Shown one piece after another: positions 33,934 to 43,313 of a DNA stretch of 64,000 nt. Within the stretch, counting starts at the first letter, position 1, and each line of letters starts with the position of its first letter. The DNA comes from RPQJ01 sp963754125 (GTDB lineage Bacteria > Pseudomonadota > Gammaproteobacteria > Steroidobacterales > Steroidobacteraceae). The notes beneath the pieces were generated by a model. The model was not told the origin of the DNA and ran no database searches. It saw nothing but the letters and a program-made list of their open reading frames with translations. The position numbers were made by a program, and so were the translations under genes. The stretch is taken from positions 682,001 through 746,000 of the forward strand of contig CAVWEX010000014.1 in the NCBI GenBank assembly GCA_963754125.1. Reading direction: 5' to 3'.

Positions 33934-34992
33934 TCAGGCGGCCCACGGCCCGATCTTGTAGATCCACATCACGGCCTCGACGCACAGCCAGACGAGCGTC
34001 ACCGGGATGAACACCTTCCAGCCGAGCCGCATGATCTGGTCGTAGCGGTAGCGCGGGAAGGTCGCGCGGAACCACAGGAAGCAGAACAGGAAGAAGGCGA
34101 TCTTCAGCACCAGCCAGTGCAGGCCGGGCGCCGCGAGGAAGGTGTCGCCGAGCAACGGGTATCCCTCGAACGGGGACAGCCAGCCGCCGAAGAAGAAGGT
34201 CGCGGTCAGCGCCGCGATCAGGATCATGTTCGCGTACTCGGTCAGGAAGAACAGCGCGAACGCGATCCCGGAATACTCGACGTGGAAGCCGGCCACGATC
34301 TCCGACTCGCCCTCGGCGACGTCGAACGGGGCGCGGTTGGTCTCTGCCACGCCCGAGATGAAATACACGAGAAATAGCGGGAAGAGCCACAGCCAGTACC
34401 ATGAGAGCGGGCCGCCCGACTGCGCCTCGACGATCCGGCCGATGTTGAGCGTGCCCGCGGCCATCACCACGCCCACCAGCGCGAAGCCCATGGCGATCTC
34501 GTAGGCGACGATCTGGGCCGCGGAACGCATCGCACCGAGAAACGCGTACTTGGAGTTGGTCGCCCAGCCCGCGAGGATGATGCCGTAGGCGCCGAAGCCC
34601 GCCAGCGCCAGCACGTAGAGCACGCCCGCATCCACGTTGGCGATCGCGAAGCCCGGCCACAGCGAGATCACCGCCCAGGCTGCGAAGGCCGGCGTCAATG
34701 CCAGCAGCGGTGCCACGACGAACAGGAAGCGGTTCGAGCGCGACGGCACGACCACTTCCTTGATGAGGAGTTTGAGCACGTCCGCGAACGGCTGCAGCAG
34801 TCCCTTCGGACCCACCCGGTTCGGGCCGATGCGCACCTGCATGTAGCCGATCACCTTGCGCTCGGCAAGCGTCAGGTAGGCGACGCAGAGGATCACGACG
34901 ATCGTCACCGCCAGGATCTGCCCGAGGGACGTGAGCGTGAGACGCAGCCAGTCCGGCCACGCAGCCCAGGTGCTGGCGACGACGTCCATCAC
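33934..34992 (-). CDS. nuoH: NADH-quinone oxidoreductase subunit H
   Basis: A 352-residue membrane subunit that forms the quinone tunnel with NuoB and NuoD. The first cytoplasmic loop AERKVIGYMQVRIGPNRVGP and the acidic stretch ETNRAPFDVAEGESEIVAGF are conserved and line the entry of the proton path. Its start overlaps the nuoG stop (ATGA). Intact. Confidence 0.96.
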   Translation of the reverse strand: MMDVVASTWAAWPDWLRLTLTSLGQILAVTIVVILCVAYLTLAERKVIGYMQVRIGPNRVGPKGLLQPFADVLKLLIKEVVVPSRSNRFLFVVAPLLALTPAFAAWAVISLWPGFAIANVDAGVLYVLALAGFGAYGIILAGWATNSKYAFLGAMRSAAQIVAYEIAMGFALVGVVMAAGTLNIGRIVEAQSGGPLSWYWLWLFPLFLVYFISGVAETNRAPFDVAEGESEIVAGFHVEYSGIAFALFFLTEYANMILIAALTATFFFGGWLSPFEGYPLLGDTFLAAPGLHWLVLKIAFFLFCFLWFRATFPRYRYDQIMRLGWKVFIPVTLVWLCVEAVMWIYKIGPWAA

Positions 34993-37177
34993 GACACCGT
35001 GCCCTCCAGGTCGCCTTGAGCCTCACGCGTCCACTGCAAGGGCTGGGACCGCCTGACCACGGCATCGACCTCGTAGAGACCCACCTCGCGCGTCACGTCG
35101 AGCGAGGCGAGGCGGCCCGGGACGAACGCGCTCGATGCGCCGTCGGTCGAGTACTCGCCGAGTTCGCGCCGCAACTCGTCACGCACGTCCTCGGAGCTCA
35201 GGTACTCGAAGCCAGCGAGTCCGAGCAGGTTGCCGAGCACGCGCAGCACCTTCCAGGCGGGCCGCGCCTCGCCGGGCGGCCGTGCGGCGCCCGGGACGCT
35301 CTGCCAGCGGCCCTCGACGTTCACCCACGTTCCTGAGGTCTCCGCAAAGGCCGCAACCGGCAGAATCACGGTGGAGGTCGCCAGCTGTTCGACGCTGGCG
35401 TACGGCGTGAGCGCCACCACGCAGTCGGCGCCCTGCGGGGCCGTCGCGGCAGCGGACGACGGCGCGAGGTCAGCCGCCTCGACACCCCCGATGAAGACGT
35501 AACCGCGCAGCCGCGCATCGATCATGTCGGCCGCCGCAAGTCCGGGCCGGGCGACGGATCGGCCAGCGGGGCCGCGATGCGGCGTCGCCCCGGCCAGCGA
35601 GGCGCCCACGGCGTTGGCGCCGTCCGGGAGGTATCCGAGTCGCGCCCCGGTGACCTCGGCCAGCGCCGCGGCCAGCGCACGGATCTCCGAGTACGAGGCG
35701 TGCCGCTCGGCGAGTGCGCCCAGCAGGAGGAGCCGCAGGTCGCCCTGCGCAAGCATGGCAGCAACGCGTTCGTGTTCCGCGCCGGCGTCGATTCCCTCGA
35801 GCGCGGCGACCGCGCGAGTCGGCGCCGGACGGCCGGCCGCCCTCGACGCGGCCGCGAGGATCGCGGCGAGGTGCTGGGCCATGCCGTAGCCGTTGCTGGT
35901 GAGGGCGGCTTCGACCGGGAACAGCACGTCCACCGGCCGCGGATTGACGAACGCGACCCGGGTCCCGCGCCGTACGGCGCCCATGCGGATGCGGTGCGCG
36001 ATGATCGGCACCTCGCGGCGCACGTCCGAACCCACGAGCAGCACGGCCGAGGCGCGCTCGAGCTCGGCGATGCTGCAGCCGAGCGTCGGTGCGATCGGAT
36101 CGCCGGCCTGGTCGCGGAAGTCCTGCCGGCGCAGGCGATGGTCCACGTTCTCGGAGCCGAGACCGCGCGCGATGCGCGCCGCGAGGTAGGCATTCCTCGA
36201 CGGTCGCCGCCGGCGAGACGAGCACACCGAGCTGGCTCGCGCCGTGCTCGCGCACGACCCGCTGCAGGCCCTGCGCGGCCGCCTCCAGCGCGGCTTCCCA
36301 GTCGACCTCCCGCCAGGCGCCCGCCTCCTTCACCATCGGCTTCTGTGCGCGGTCGCCCGAGTAGAGACCCTCGCAGCTGAAGCGATCGCGGTCGGCAATC
36401 CACGATCTCGTTGACGTCCTCGTTGGCCCGCGGCACGACGCGCATGAGGCGCCCGCGGAGCACGTGGCCGAACAGGTTCGTGCCCGCGCAGTCGTGCGGC
36501 GAGACCAGCGGGTGCTGGGTCATTTCCCAGGCGCGCGCGCGGTATCGGTACGGCTTGTTGTTCAGGGCGCCGACCGGGCAGAGGTCGATGATGTTGCCCG
36601 ACAGCTCGTGATCCACGCTCTTCTCGATGTAGGTCGAGATCTGCATGCGGTCACCCCGGCCCAGCGTGCCGAGTTCGGGGATCCCGGCAATTTCCTGGCC
36701 GAACCGTACGCAGCGGGTGCAGTGGATGCAGCGCGTCATGTCCGTGGACACGAGCGGCCCGAGGTTCTGGTCCTGGACCACGCGCTTGCGCTCGCTGTAG
36801 CGGGCGACGTCGCGGCCGTAGCCCATCGCGAGGTCCTGCAGCTCGCACTCGCCGCCCTGGTCGCAGATCGGGCAGTCGAGCGGGTGGTTGATGAGCAGGA
36901 ACTCCATGGTCGCCTTCTGGGCCGCGATGGCCCTGGGCGACTTGGTGAAGATCTTCATGCCCTCGGCCACGGGCGTCGCGCAGGCCGGCAGCGGCTTCGG
37001 CGCCTTCTCCACCTCGACGAGGCACATGCGGCAGTTGGCCGCGATGGAGAGCTTCTCGTGGTAGCAGAAGCGCGGCACATACGCGCCGTGCGCGTCCGTG
37101 GCCTGGATGATCATGGCGCCCTTCGGCGCCTTGACCGCCACGCCGTCGACCTCGATGTTGACCAGTTCTTCGCTCAT
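34989..37177 (-). CDS. nuoG: NADH-quinone oxidoreductase subunit G, two +1 frameshifts
   Basis: The large iron-sulfur subunit, about 728 residues when corrected. The N-terminus holds the 2Fe-2S ligands (Cys38, Cys49, Cys52, Cys66), the His-Cys3 cluster in HPLDCPICDQGGECELQD and a 4Fe-4S in CIHCTRCVRFGQE. After VPRANEDVNEI the frame shifts near 36,404 to WIADRDRFSCEGLYS, then again near 36,195, from SPAATVEE to AYLAARIARGLGSENVDHRL, and continues in the molybdopterin-oxidoreductase-like domain to the TGA. The span is two bases over a multiple of three, matching two single-base gains. Both breaks are probably sequence errors. Confidence 0.93.
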
Positions 37178-37181
37178 GCCG

Positions 37182-38489
37182 TCACGCCGCCTGTCCGCGC
37201 GCCTCGACGAGGCTGCAGCCGTGCTCGACGTAGTGCTCGAACTCCTGCCGGAAGTGCTTCACGAAGCTCTGCACGGGCCACGCCGCCGCGTCGCCGAGCG
37301 CGCAGATCGTGTGTCCCTCGATGTTGTTGGCGACGCTGACCAGCATGTCGATGTCCTCGCGCCGCCCCTGGCCGGAGAGGATCCGCTTCAGCGCGCGGTT
37401 GAGCCAGCCGGTGCCCTCGCGGCAGGGCGTGCACTGGCCGCAGGATTCCATGTAGTAGAAACGCGAGAGGCGCTCGAGCACGCGCACCATGTCGGTGGTG
37501 TCGTCCATCACGATGACGGCCGCCGAGCCGATCGCCGAGCCCGCCTTCTTGAGCGAGTCGTAGTCCATGTTGGCGGCGAGCATCACCTCGCCCGGCACCA
37601 CCGGCACGGATGAGCCGCCCGGGATCACGGCCTTGAGCTTGCGTCCCCCACGGACGCCGCCGGCGATCTCGAGCAGGTCCTTGAACGGGATCCCCAGGGG
37701 CACCTCGTAGTTGCCCGGCTTCTCGACGTGGCCCGAGACCGAGAAGATCACCGTGCCGCCCGAGTTGGCGGGGCCCAGGCCGGCGAACCACTCCGGACCC
37801 TTGCGCAGGATCGTCGGCACCGAGGCGAAGCTCTGCGCGTTGTTGATCGTCGTGGGCTTGCCGTAGAGGCCGTAGTTCGCGGGGAACGGCGGCTTGAAGC
37901 GCGGCTTGCCCTGCTTGCCCTCGAGCGACTCGAGCAGCGCGGTTTCCTCGCCGCAGATGTAGGCGCCGGCGCCGACGAAAGTGTAGAGGTCGAAATCGAC
38001 GCCCGAGCCCAGCAGGTTCCGGCCGAGCAGGCCCGCGGCATAGGCTTCCTTCAGCGCCGCCTCGAAGCGGGGCACGGGCTCGGCCATGAACTCGCCGCGG
38101 ATGTAGTTGTAGCCGACCGTCGCGCCCATCGCGTAGCCGCCGATCGCCATGCCTTCGATCAGCGCGTGCGGGTTGTAGCGCAGGATGTCCCGGTCGTGGC
38201 AGGTGCCGGGTTCGCTCTCGTCCGAGTTGCAGACGACGTACTTCTGCACCGGCGCGTTGCGCGGCATGAACGACCACTTGAGGCCCGTCGGGAAGCCGGC
38301 GCCGCCGCGGCCGCGCAGTCCCGAGGCCTTGACCATCTCGATGACCTGCTCGCGCGGCGTCTGCTCGGAGAGGATCCTGCGCCACGCCTCGTAACCGCCG
38401 ATCTTGACGTAGGTGCCGATTTCCCATGGCCGCTCGTGCTTCAGGGGCTCGAAGCACACGAGGTTCATGCGGTCGGTCCAGTCGGTCAC
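37182..38489 (-). CDS. nuoF: NADH-quinone oxidoreductase subunit F
   Basis: A 435-residue flavoprotein that oxidises NADH and holds FMN and cluster N3. LRGRGGAGFPTGLKWSFMPR is the NADH/FMN loop, followed by VVCNSDESEPGTCHDRDI and FVGAGAYICGEETALLESLE. Cluster ligands lie in ESCGQCTPCREGTGW and in the later HTICALGDAAAWP. The GTG start gives MTDWTDRMNLVCFE; an internal ATG seven codons later is possible. Four bases precede nuoG. Confidence 0.95.
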   Translation of the reverse strand: MTDWTDRMNLVCFEPLKHERPWEIGTYVKIGGYEAWRRILSEQTPREQVIEMVKASGLRGRGGAGFPTGLKWSFMPRNAPVQKYVVCNSDESEPGTCHDRDILRYNPHALIEGMAIGGYAMGATVGYNYIRGEFMAEPVPRFEAALKEAYAAGLLGRNLLGSGVDFDLYTFVGAGAYICGEETALLESLEGKQGKPRFKPPFPANYGLYGKPTTINNAQSFASVPTILRKGPEWFAGLGPANSGGTVIFSVSGHVEKPGNYEVPLGIPFKDLLEIAGGVRGGRKLKAVIPGGSSVPVVPGEVMLAANMDYDSLKKAGSAIGSAAVIVMDDTTDMVRVLERLSRFYYMESCGQCTPCREGTGWLNRALKRILSGQGRREDIDMLVSVANNIEGHTICALGDAAAWPVQSFVKHFRQEFEHYVEHGCSLVEARGQAA

Positions 38490-38498
38490 GGCGGCGCC

Positions 38499-39005
38499 CT
38501 ACTTGTGCTCGTCCAGGATCCTGTCGACCTTCTCGGGCGTCAGGTTCTCGTAGTACACGTGGTCGACCATCATCATGGGCGCGCCGTTGCAGGCTGCGAG
38601 GCACTCCTCCTCCGCCTTGAGGAAGAACCGCCCGTCGGGCGTGCTCTCGCCCACACGGATGCCGAGCCGCTTCTCGACGTGCGCGAGGACTTCCTCGCCG
38701 CCGCAGAGCATGCAGGAGATGTTGGTGCACACCGAGACGTGGTGACGGCCGCAGGGCCGGGTCTCGAACATCGAGTAGAAGCTCGCGACCTCGTACACCT
38801 GGATCGCGGGCAGCCCGAGATAGGCCGCCACCGCGTCCATGGACTCCTGCGTGAGGAAGCCCTGCTCGTGCTGCACGGCGTGCAGCGCCGAGATCACCGC
38901 GGAGCGCCTGCGCTCCGGCGGGAACTTCGCCGCCCAGTGGTCGATCTCGTCGCGCACGTGCTTCGACAGCCCGCCCACGATCTCGCCGTGATCCGCGTGC
39001 GTCAC
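38499..39005 (-). CDS. nuoE: NADH-quinone oxidoreductase subunit E
   Basis: A 168-residue thioredoxin-like subunit with the N1a 2Fe-2S cluster. Ligands sit in VCTNISCMLCGGEE and EECLAACNGAPMMMV. The N-terminal helical part includes ALHAVQHEQGFLTQESMDAV and VASFYSMFETRPCGRHH. The start is GTG overlapping the nuoD stop (GTGA). Intact. Confidence 0.94.
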   Translation of the reverse strand: MTHADHGEIVGGLSKHVRDEIDHWAAKFPPERRRSAVISALHAVQHEQGFLTQESMDAVAAYLGLPAIQVYEVASFYSMFETRPCGRHHVSVCTNISCMLCGGEEVLAHVEKRLGIRVGESTPDGRFFLKAEEECLAACNGAPMMMVDHVYYENLTPEKVDRILDEHK

Positions 39006-40264
39006 CGGTCGATCTCCCCGAACACGATGTCCGCCGTGCCGATCACGGCCACGACGTCGGCCAGCATGTGGCCACTCACCATCTCCTCGAGCGCCGCGAG
39101 GTGCGGGAATCCAGGTGCGCGGCACTTGAGCCGGTAGGGCTTGTTGGCGCCGTCCGAGACGAGGTAGATGCCGAACTCGCCCTTGGGCGCCTCGACCGCG
39201 GCATAGGCCTCGCCCGCCGGCACGCAATAGCCCTCGGTGAACAGCTTGAAGTGGTGGATCAGCGATTCCATGTCGTCCTTCATCTGCTCCCGCGTCGGCG
39301 GTACGACCTTGTGGTCGCCGACCATCACCGGCCCCGGATTGCTGCGCAGCCAGTCCACGCACTGCCTGATGATGCGGTTCGACTGGCGCATCTCCTCGAC
39401 GCGCACCAGGTAGCGGTCGTAGCAGTCGCCGTTGACGCCTACCGGGATGTCGAAGTCCACCAGCCCGTACACTTCGTAGGGCTGCTTCTTGCGCAGGTCC
39501 CACTCGACGCCCGAGCCGCGCAGCATCGGGCCGGTGAATCCGAGGTTCAGTGCCCGCTCGGGGGTCACCACGCCGATGTTCACCGTGCGCTGCTTCCAGA
39601 TGCGGTTGTCGGTCAGCAGCGTCTCGTACTCGTCCACGCAGGCCGGGAAGCGCGCCGTGAAGTCCTCGATGAAGTCGAGCAGGCTCCCGGAGCGCTTGTC
39701 GTTGAGGCGCGCGACGTCCTTCTCGCTGCGGAAGCGCGACGCCTGGTACTTCGGCATCGAATGCGGCAGGTCGCGGTAGACGCCGCCCGGCCGGTAGTAG
39801 GTCGCGTGCATGCGCGTGCCGGAGACCGCCTCGTAGCAGTCCATCAGGTCCTCGCGCTCGCGGAAGCAGTACAGGAACACCGTCATCGCACCGATGTCGA
39901 GCCCGTGCGCACCGAGCCACATCAGGTGGTTCAGGACGCGCGTGATCTCGTCGAACATCACGCGGATGTACTGGGCGCGCAGCGGCACCTCGACTCCGAG
40001 CAGCTTCTCGATGGCCATCACGTAGGCGTGCTCGTTGCACATCATCGAGACGTAGTCGAGCCGGTCCATGTAGCCGATGGACTGGTTGAAGGGCTTCGAC
40101 TCGGCGAGCTTCTCGGTGGCACGGTGCAGCAGGCCGATGTGCGGATCGGCCTTCTGCACGACCTCGCCGTCCATCTCGAGGACGAGGCGCAGCACGCCGT
40201 GTGCCGCCGGGTGCTGCGGACCGAAGTTCATCGTGTAGCTGCGGATCTCAGCCACGGCCCGCAT
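39002..40264 (-). CDS. nuoD: NADH-quinone oxidoreductase subunit D
   Basis: A 420-residue peripheral-arm subunit related to hydrogenase large subunits, lining the quinone head-group pocket. FGPQHPAAHGVLRLVLEMDG contains the conserved histidine of the quinone site, followed by HIGLLHRATEKLAESKPFNQ and YMDRLDYVSMMCNEHAYVMA. The ATG lies inside the end of nuoC (17-base overlap). Separate nuoC and nuoD genes are unlike the fused form of enteric bacteria. Confidence 0.96.
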   Translation of the reverse strand: MRAVAEIRSYTMNFGPQHPAAHGVLRLVLEMDGEVVQKADPHIGLLHRATEKLAESKPFNQSIGYMDRLDYVSMMCNEHAYVMAIEKLLGVEVPLRAQYIRVMFDEITRVLNHLMWLGAHGLDIGAMTVFLYCFREREDLMDCYEAVSGTRMHATYYRPGGVYRDLPHSMPKYQASRFRSEKDVARLNDKRSGSLLDFIEDFTARFPACVDEYETLLTDNRIWKQRTVNIGVVTPERALNLGFTGPMLRGSGVEWDLRKKQPYEVYGLVDFDIPVGVNGDCYDRYLVRVEEMRQSNRIIRQCVDWLRSNPGPVMVGDHKVVPPTREQMKDDMESLIHHFKLFTEGYCVPAGEAYAAVEAPKGEFGIYLVSDGANKPYRLKCRAPGFPHLAALEEMVSGHMLADVVAVIGTADIVFGEIDR

Positions 40265-40985
40265 CCTGTCGCGTCGAGTCCTTCAACGCCGCCTCGTAGC
40301 GGTTGTCGTCGCGGATCACCCTGGGCACCAGCGTGCGCGGCTCGATGCCGACGGGCTCGTACACCACCCGCTTCTTCTCGGGGTCGTAGCGCACCTCGAC
40401 GTTGCCGATCAGCGGGAAGTCCTTGCGGAACGGGTGCCCGACGAAGCCGTAATCGGTGAGGATGCGTCGCAGGTCAGGGTGGCCGCGGAACAGGATCCCG
40501 AACAGGTCGAAGGCCTCGCGCTCGTACCAGTCGGCCGCTTTCCAGACCCCGACGACCGAGTCGAGCAGCGGCGGCTCGCCGGGCTCGCACCAGCACCGCA
40601 GCCTCAGCCGCCGGTTGTGCGTCACGGAGAGCAGGTGGTAGGCAACGGCGAAGCGCCGCTCGGAACCGGCTTCGCGGCCCTCGGCGGATTCACCGTCGAG
40701 GGTGTCCGATGGGCGCGCGACGGAACGACCGCGGCTGAATCCGCTGCTGGTCGCCGACTCGGTGTTCCACTCGACCCGGCCGTAGTCGAGATAGTCCACG
40801 CCGGTGAGGTCGACCAGCTGCTCGAAGCGCCACTCGGGCTCGTTGCGCAGCGCCAGGCAGGTCTCGACGAGCCTGTCCGTGGGCACCGTGAAAGTGAGTT
40901 CCCCGCAACGCGATGGGACGCGCTCGAGCGAATCGCCGAAACGCACCGACAGCGCCACCGCAAGATTTTCCAGCGCTTCGCTCAT
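40248..40985 (-). CDS. nuoC: NADH-quinone oxidoreductase subunit C
   Basis: A 245-residue subunit. The conserved C-terminal signature is WYEREAFDLFGILFRGHPDL and RRILTDYGFVGHPFRKDFPL. Between WNTES (about residue 85) and RRFAVAYHLLSVTHNRRLRL lies a charged, low-complexity insert of roughly 35 residues that interrupts a central strand pair. The ATG (MSEALENLAV) starts eight bases after nuoB. The end overlaps nuoD by 17 bases. Confidence 0.95.
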   Translation of the reverse strand: MSEALENLAVALSVRFGDSLERVPSRCGELTFTVPTDRLVETCLALRNEPEWRFEQLVDLTGVDYLDYGRVEWNTESATSSGFSRGRSVARPSDTLDGESAEGREAGSERRFAVAYHLLSVTHNRRLRLRCWCEPGEPPLLDSVVGVWKAADWYEREAFDLFGILFRGHPDLRRILTDYGFVGHPFRKDFPLIGNVEVRYDPEKKRVVYEPVGIEPRTLVPRVIRDDNRYEAALKDSTRQDAGRG

Positions 40986-40993
40986 GGTCTGGT

Positions 40994-41476
40994 TCAGCGC
41001 GCGATCGTCTGGGTCCGGCGGATCTTCTTCTGCAGCTGCAGGAGGCCGTAGAGCAGCGCCTCCGCCGTCGGCGGGCACCCGGGCACGTAGACGTCGACCG
41101 GCACGATGCGGTCACATCCGCGCACCACCGCATAGGAGTAGTGGTAGTAGCCGCCGCCGTTCGCACACGAGCCCATCGAGATCACCCAGCGCGGCTCGGG
41201 CATCTGGTCGTAGACCTTGCGCAGCGCGGGAGCCATCTTGTTGACCAGCGTGCCGGCCACGATCATCACGTCGGACTGGCGCGGGCTCGGCCGGAACACG
41301 ATGCCGAAGCGATCGAGGTCGTAGCGGGCCGCACCGGCGTGCATCATCTCGACGGCGCAACAGGCGAGGCCGAAGGTCATCGGCCACATCGAGCCCGTCC
41401 GGGCCCAGTTCATGACCGCGTCGACCGTCGTCGTGACGAAGCCGCGGTCCGGAAGCTCGGAGGCCTCTAGTCCCAT
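40994..41476 (-). CDS. nuoB: NADH-quinone oxidoreductase subunit B
   Basis: A 160-residue subunit holding cluster N2, the last iron-sulfur centre before quinone. The unusual adjacent cysteine pair is in FGLACCAVEMMHAGAARYDL; the others are in SMGSCANGGGYYHYSYAVVR and VYVPGCPPTAEALLYGLLQL. The start ATG lies inside the end of nuoA (10-base overlap). Confidence 0.96.
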   Translation of the reverse strand: MGLEASELPDRGFVTTTVDAVMNWARTGSMWPMTFGLACCAVEMMHAGAARYDLDRFGIVFRPSPRQSDVMIVAGTLVNKMAPALRKVYDQMPEPRWVISMGSCANGGGYYHYSYAVVRGCDRIVPVDVYVPGCPPTAEALLYGLLQLQKKIRRTQTIAR

Positions 41477-41823
41477 TCCAGGGCTCCCTTCTTCCACTCG
41501 TAGATGAAGCCCACCACGAGCACCAGCAGGAACACGCCCATGGCCGCGAGAGCCACGATGCCGATCGAATCCAGGGCGACTGCCCACGGAAAGAGGAAGG
41601 CGATCTCGAGGTCGAATACGATGAACAGGATCGCGACGAGGTAGTAGCGCACGTCGAACTTCATGCGCGAGTCCTCGAACGCCTCGAAGCCGCACTCGTA
41701 GGCCGAGAGCTTCTCCGTATCGGGCCGTCGCGGGCCGAACAGGAACCCGAGCGACAGCAGCAACACGCCGAGCCCACCGGCGACCGCGAGGAAGATGAGG
41801 ATCGGCAGGTACTCGGCCAGCAT
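41467..41823 (-). CDS. nuoA: NADH-quinone oxidoreductase subunit A
   Basis: A 118-residue, three-helix membrane subunit. KLSAYECGFEAFEDSRMKFD is the conserved loop with its cysteine, and VAILFIVFDLEIAFLFPWAV carries the membrane acidic residues. It is the first gene of the nuo operon, with its promoter immediately upstream at 41866-41895. Confidence 0.95.
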   Translation of the reverse strand: MLAEYLPILIFLAVAGGLGVLLLSLGFLFGPRRPDTEKLSAYECGFEAFEDSRMKFDVRYYLVAILFIVFDLEIAFLFPWAVALDSIGIVALAAMGVFLLVLVVGFIYEWKKGALEWD

Positions 41824-41844
41824 GGCTCGATTGCGTTCCAGGTG

Positions 41845-41895
41845 AGCAGTCCCGACGAGCGCCGAATTCTAACAGGGACTGCTGCGATGCAGTAA
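41845..41895 (-). promoter_or_regulatory. nuo operon promoter with flanking inverted repeat
   Basis: Read on the minus strand, TTACTG (41895-41890) and TAGAAT (41871-41866) are 18 bases apart, a good sigma-70 match. Perfect 9-bp inverted repeats AGCAGTCCC (41845-41853) and GGGACTGCT (41875-41883) surround the -10 box with 21 bases between them. A regulator bound there would block the promoter. Confidence 0.6.
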
Positions 41896-41906
41896 GGCCA
41901 GAAGCA

Positions 41907-41935
41907 AACAGGCGAACCGGAGTGGTTCGCCTGTT
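41907..41935 (-). terminator. Terminator of tRNA-Leu
   Basis: AACAGGCGAACC (41907-41918) and GGTTCGCCTGTT (41924-41935) form a perfect 12-bp stem with a 5-base loop. On the minus strand it is followed by TTGCTTC. It lies eight bases after the tRNA-Leu 3' end and insulates the nuo promoter. Confidence 0.85.
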
Positions 41936-41942
41936 CTCGTCA

Positions 41943-42027
41943 TGGTGCGGATGGAGAGACTCGAACTCTCACGCCTTACGGCACTACCCCCTCAAGATAG
42001 CGTGTCTACCAATTCCACCACATCCGC
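41943..42027 (-). tRNA. tRNA-Leu (GAG)
   Basis: An 85-base class II tRNA with encoded CCA. The acceptor is GCGGATG/CATCCGC, the D region GTGGAATTGGTAGACACGC is typical of tRNA-Leu, the anticodon loop TTGAGGG reads GAG, and the long variable arm is TGCCGTAAGGCG. It lies between secG and nuoA, a usual position in related bacteria. Confidence 0.95.
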
Positions 42028-42042
42028 GAATCTCTGACCCGA

Positions 42043-42438
42043 TCACTCGCCCGACGGTGCGGGCTCGGGCACGACGGCCGGAGGTACTGCCGCCGGCGCT
42101 GCACTCTCCGGCACGCTCGGCAGCAGGCCAGCCGGGACGTTCTCGGCCGGCACGGTCGGCTGCGTCTGCACGCGATCGACGACGCTCGTCGGCGCGGTGC
42201 CCTGGCTGAAGAGGTACGACAGCCCGAGGCTCGTCACGAAGAACAGCGTCGCCAGGATCGCCGTCGTGCGCGACAGGAAGGAACCCGATCCGCGCGATCC
42301 GAACACGGTGCCCGACGCGCCGGCGCCGAACCCGGCGCCCGCGTCGGCTCCCTTTCCGCGCTGCAGCAGCACGAGTCCGATGATCGAACCCGCCAGCAGC
42401 ACGTGCAGGACCACCGCCAGCGTCTGTACCCAGGTCAT
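42043..42438 (-). CDS. secG: Protein translocase subunit SecG
   Basis: A 131-residue inner-membrane subunit of the SecYEG channel. Two helices (WVQTLAVVLHVLLAGSIIGL and TTAILATLFFVTSLGLSYLF) flank the conserved LLQRGKGADAGAGFGAGASG and GTVFGSRGSGSFLSR. A proline/alanine-rich tail of about 45 residues follows, as in related species. It is 17 bases after tpiA and probably co-transcribed through tRNA-Leu. Confidence 0.94.
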   Translation of the reverse strand: MTWVQTLAVVLHVLLAGSIIGLVLLQRGKGADAGAGFGAGASGTVFGSRGSGSFLSRTTAILATLFFVTSLGLSYLFSQGTAPTSVVDRVQTQPTVPAENVPAGLLPSVPESAAPAAVPPAVVPEPAPSGE

Positions 42439-42455
42439 TTACATTCTCTCCTCGA

Positions 42456-43208
42456 TCAACCCGCAGCCGCGCAGATCTGCGCGAACTCGTCCGCCTTGAG
42501 CGACGCTCCGCCGACCAGGCCACCGTCGATGTCCGTCATGGCAAACAGCTCACGCGCGTTCGACGCCTTGACGCTGCCGCCGTAAAGGATCCGCACCGAA
42601 GCCCCTATTTTAACATCCAGCGCCGCGACCCGGCCGCGAATCATGGCGTGCACTTCCTGCGCCTGCTCCGGTGTGGCATTCCGCCCGGTGCCGATGGCCC
42701 AGACCGGCTCGTAGGCGATGATCGCCTCGCCGAACGCACGCACGCCGCTCACGGCCAGCACCGCGTCGATCTGCCGCGAAACCACGTCCGTGGTGCGACC
42801 ACCCTCGCGCTCCTCGAGCGTCTCTCCGACGCACAGCACCGGCACGAGACCGTTGCCCTGCGCCGCCACGAATTTGCGCGCCACGAGGGCGTCGTGCTCC
42901 CCGAAGAGCTGCCGCCGCTCGGAATGACCCACCAGCACGTAGCGGCAGCCGACATCGCGCAGCATGGCGCCGGACGTTTCGCCGGTGAAGGCCCCCTGTG
43001 CTTCCGCGCAGAGCGCCTGCGCGCCGAGCGAAACGTCGCTGTCCTTGAGGAGTCGGCCCGTCTCGAACAGGTAGACGAACGGCGGACAGACCATGACTTC
43101 GGCCGCACCGTGCGCCGGCAGCCGATCGAGCAGCAAGCGGACCAGGGCCGCGTTGTCGGCCCGCGAGCCGTGCATCTTCCAGTTACCAGCGACCAGGGGC
43201 TTGCGCAT
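42456..43208 (-). CDS. tpiA: Triosephosphate isomerase
   Basis: A 250-residue TIM-barrel enzyme interconverting dihydroxyacetone phosphate and glyceraldehyde-3-phosphate. The active-site Asn and Lys are in VAGNWKMHG, the catalytic His in YVLVGHSERRQLFGE, the catalytic Glu in IIAYEPVWAIGTGRNATPEQ, and the phosphate-binding end is ILYGGSVKASNA. The ATG at 43208 is chosen over a GTG three codons earlier because MRKPLVAGNW fits the family start. Confidence 0.96.
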   Translation of the reverse strand: MRKPLVAGNWKMHGSRADNAALVRLLLDRLPAHGAAEVMVCPPFVYLFETGRLLKDSDVSLGAQALCAEAQGAFTGETSGAMLRDVGCRYVLVGHSERRQLFGEHDALVARKFVAAQGNGLVPVLCVGETLEEREGGRTTDVVSRQIDAVLAVSGVRAFGEAIIAYEPVWAIGTGRNATPEQAQEVHAMIRGRVAALDVKIGASVRILYGGSVKASNARELFAMTDIDGGLVGGASLKADEFAQICAAAG

Positions 43209-43313
43209 TGGACTCACTTGACCGTGCTCGCGGGCGTGACAGGCCGGGGAGGCTGCCGCGAAAGGCGCGCGATGTTAGCGGCGGGTGCCGTCAAAAGCAA
43301 TCGCCGAGGCGGA

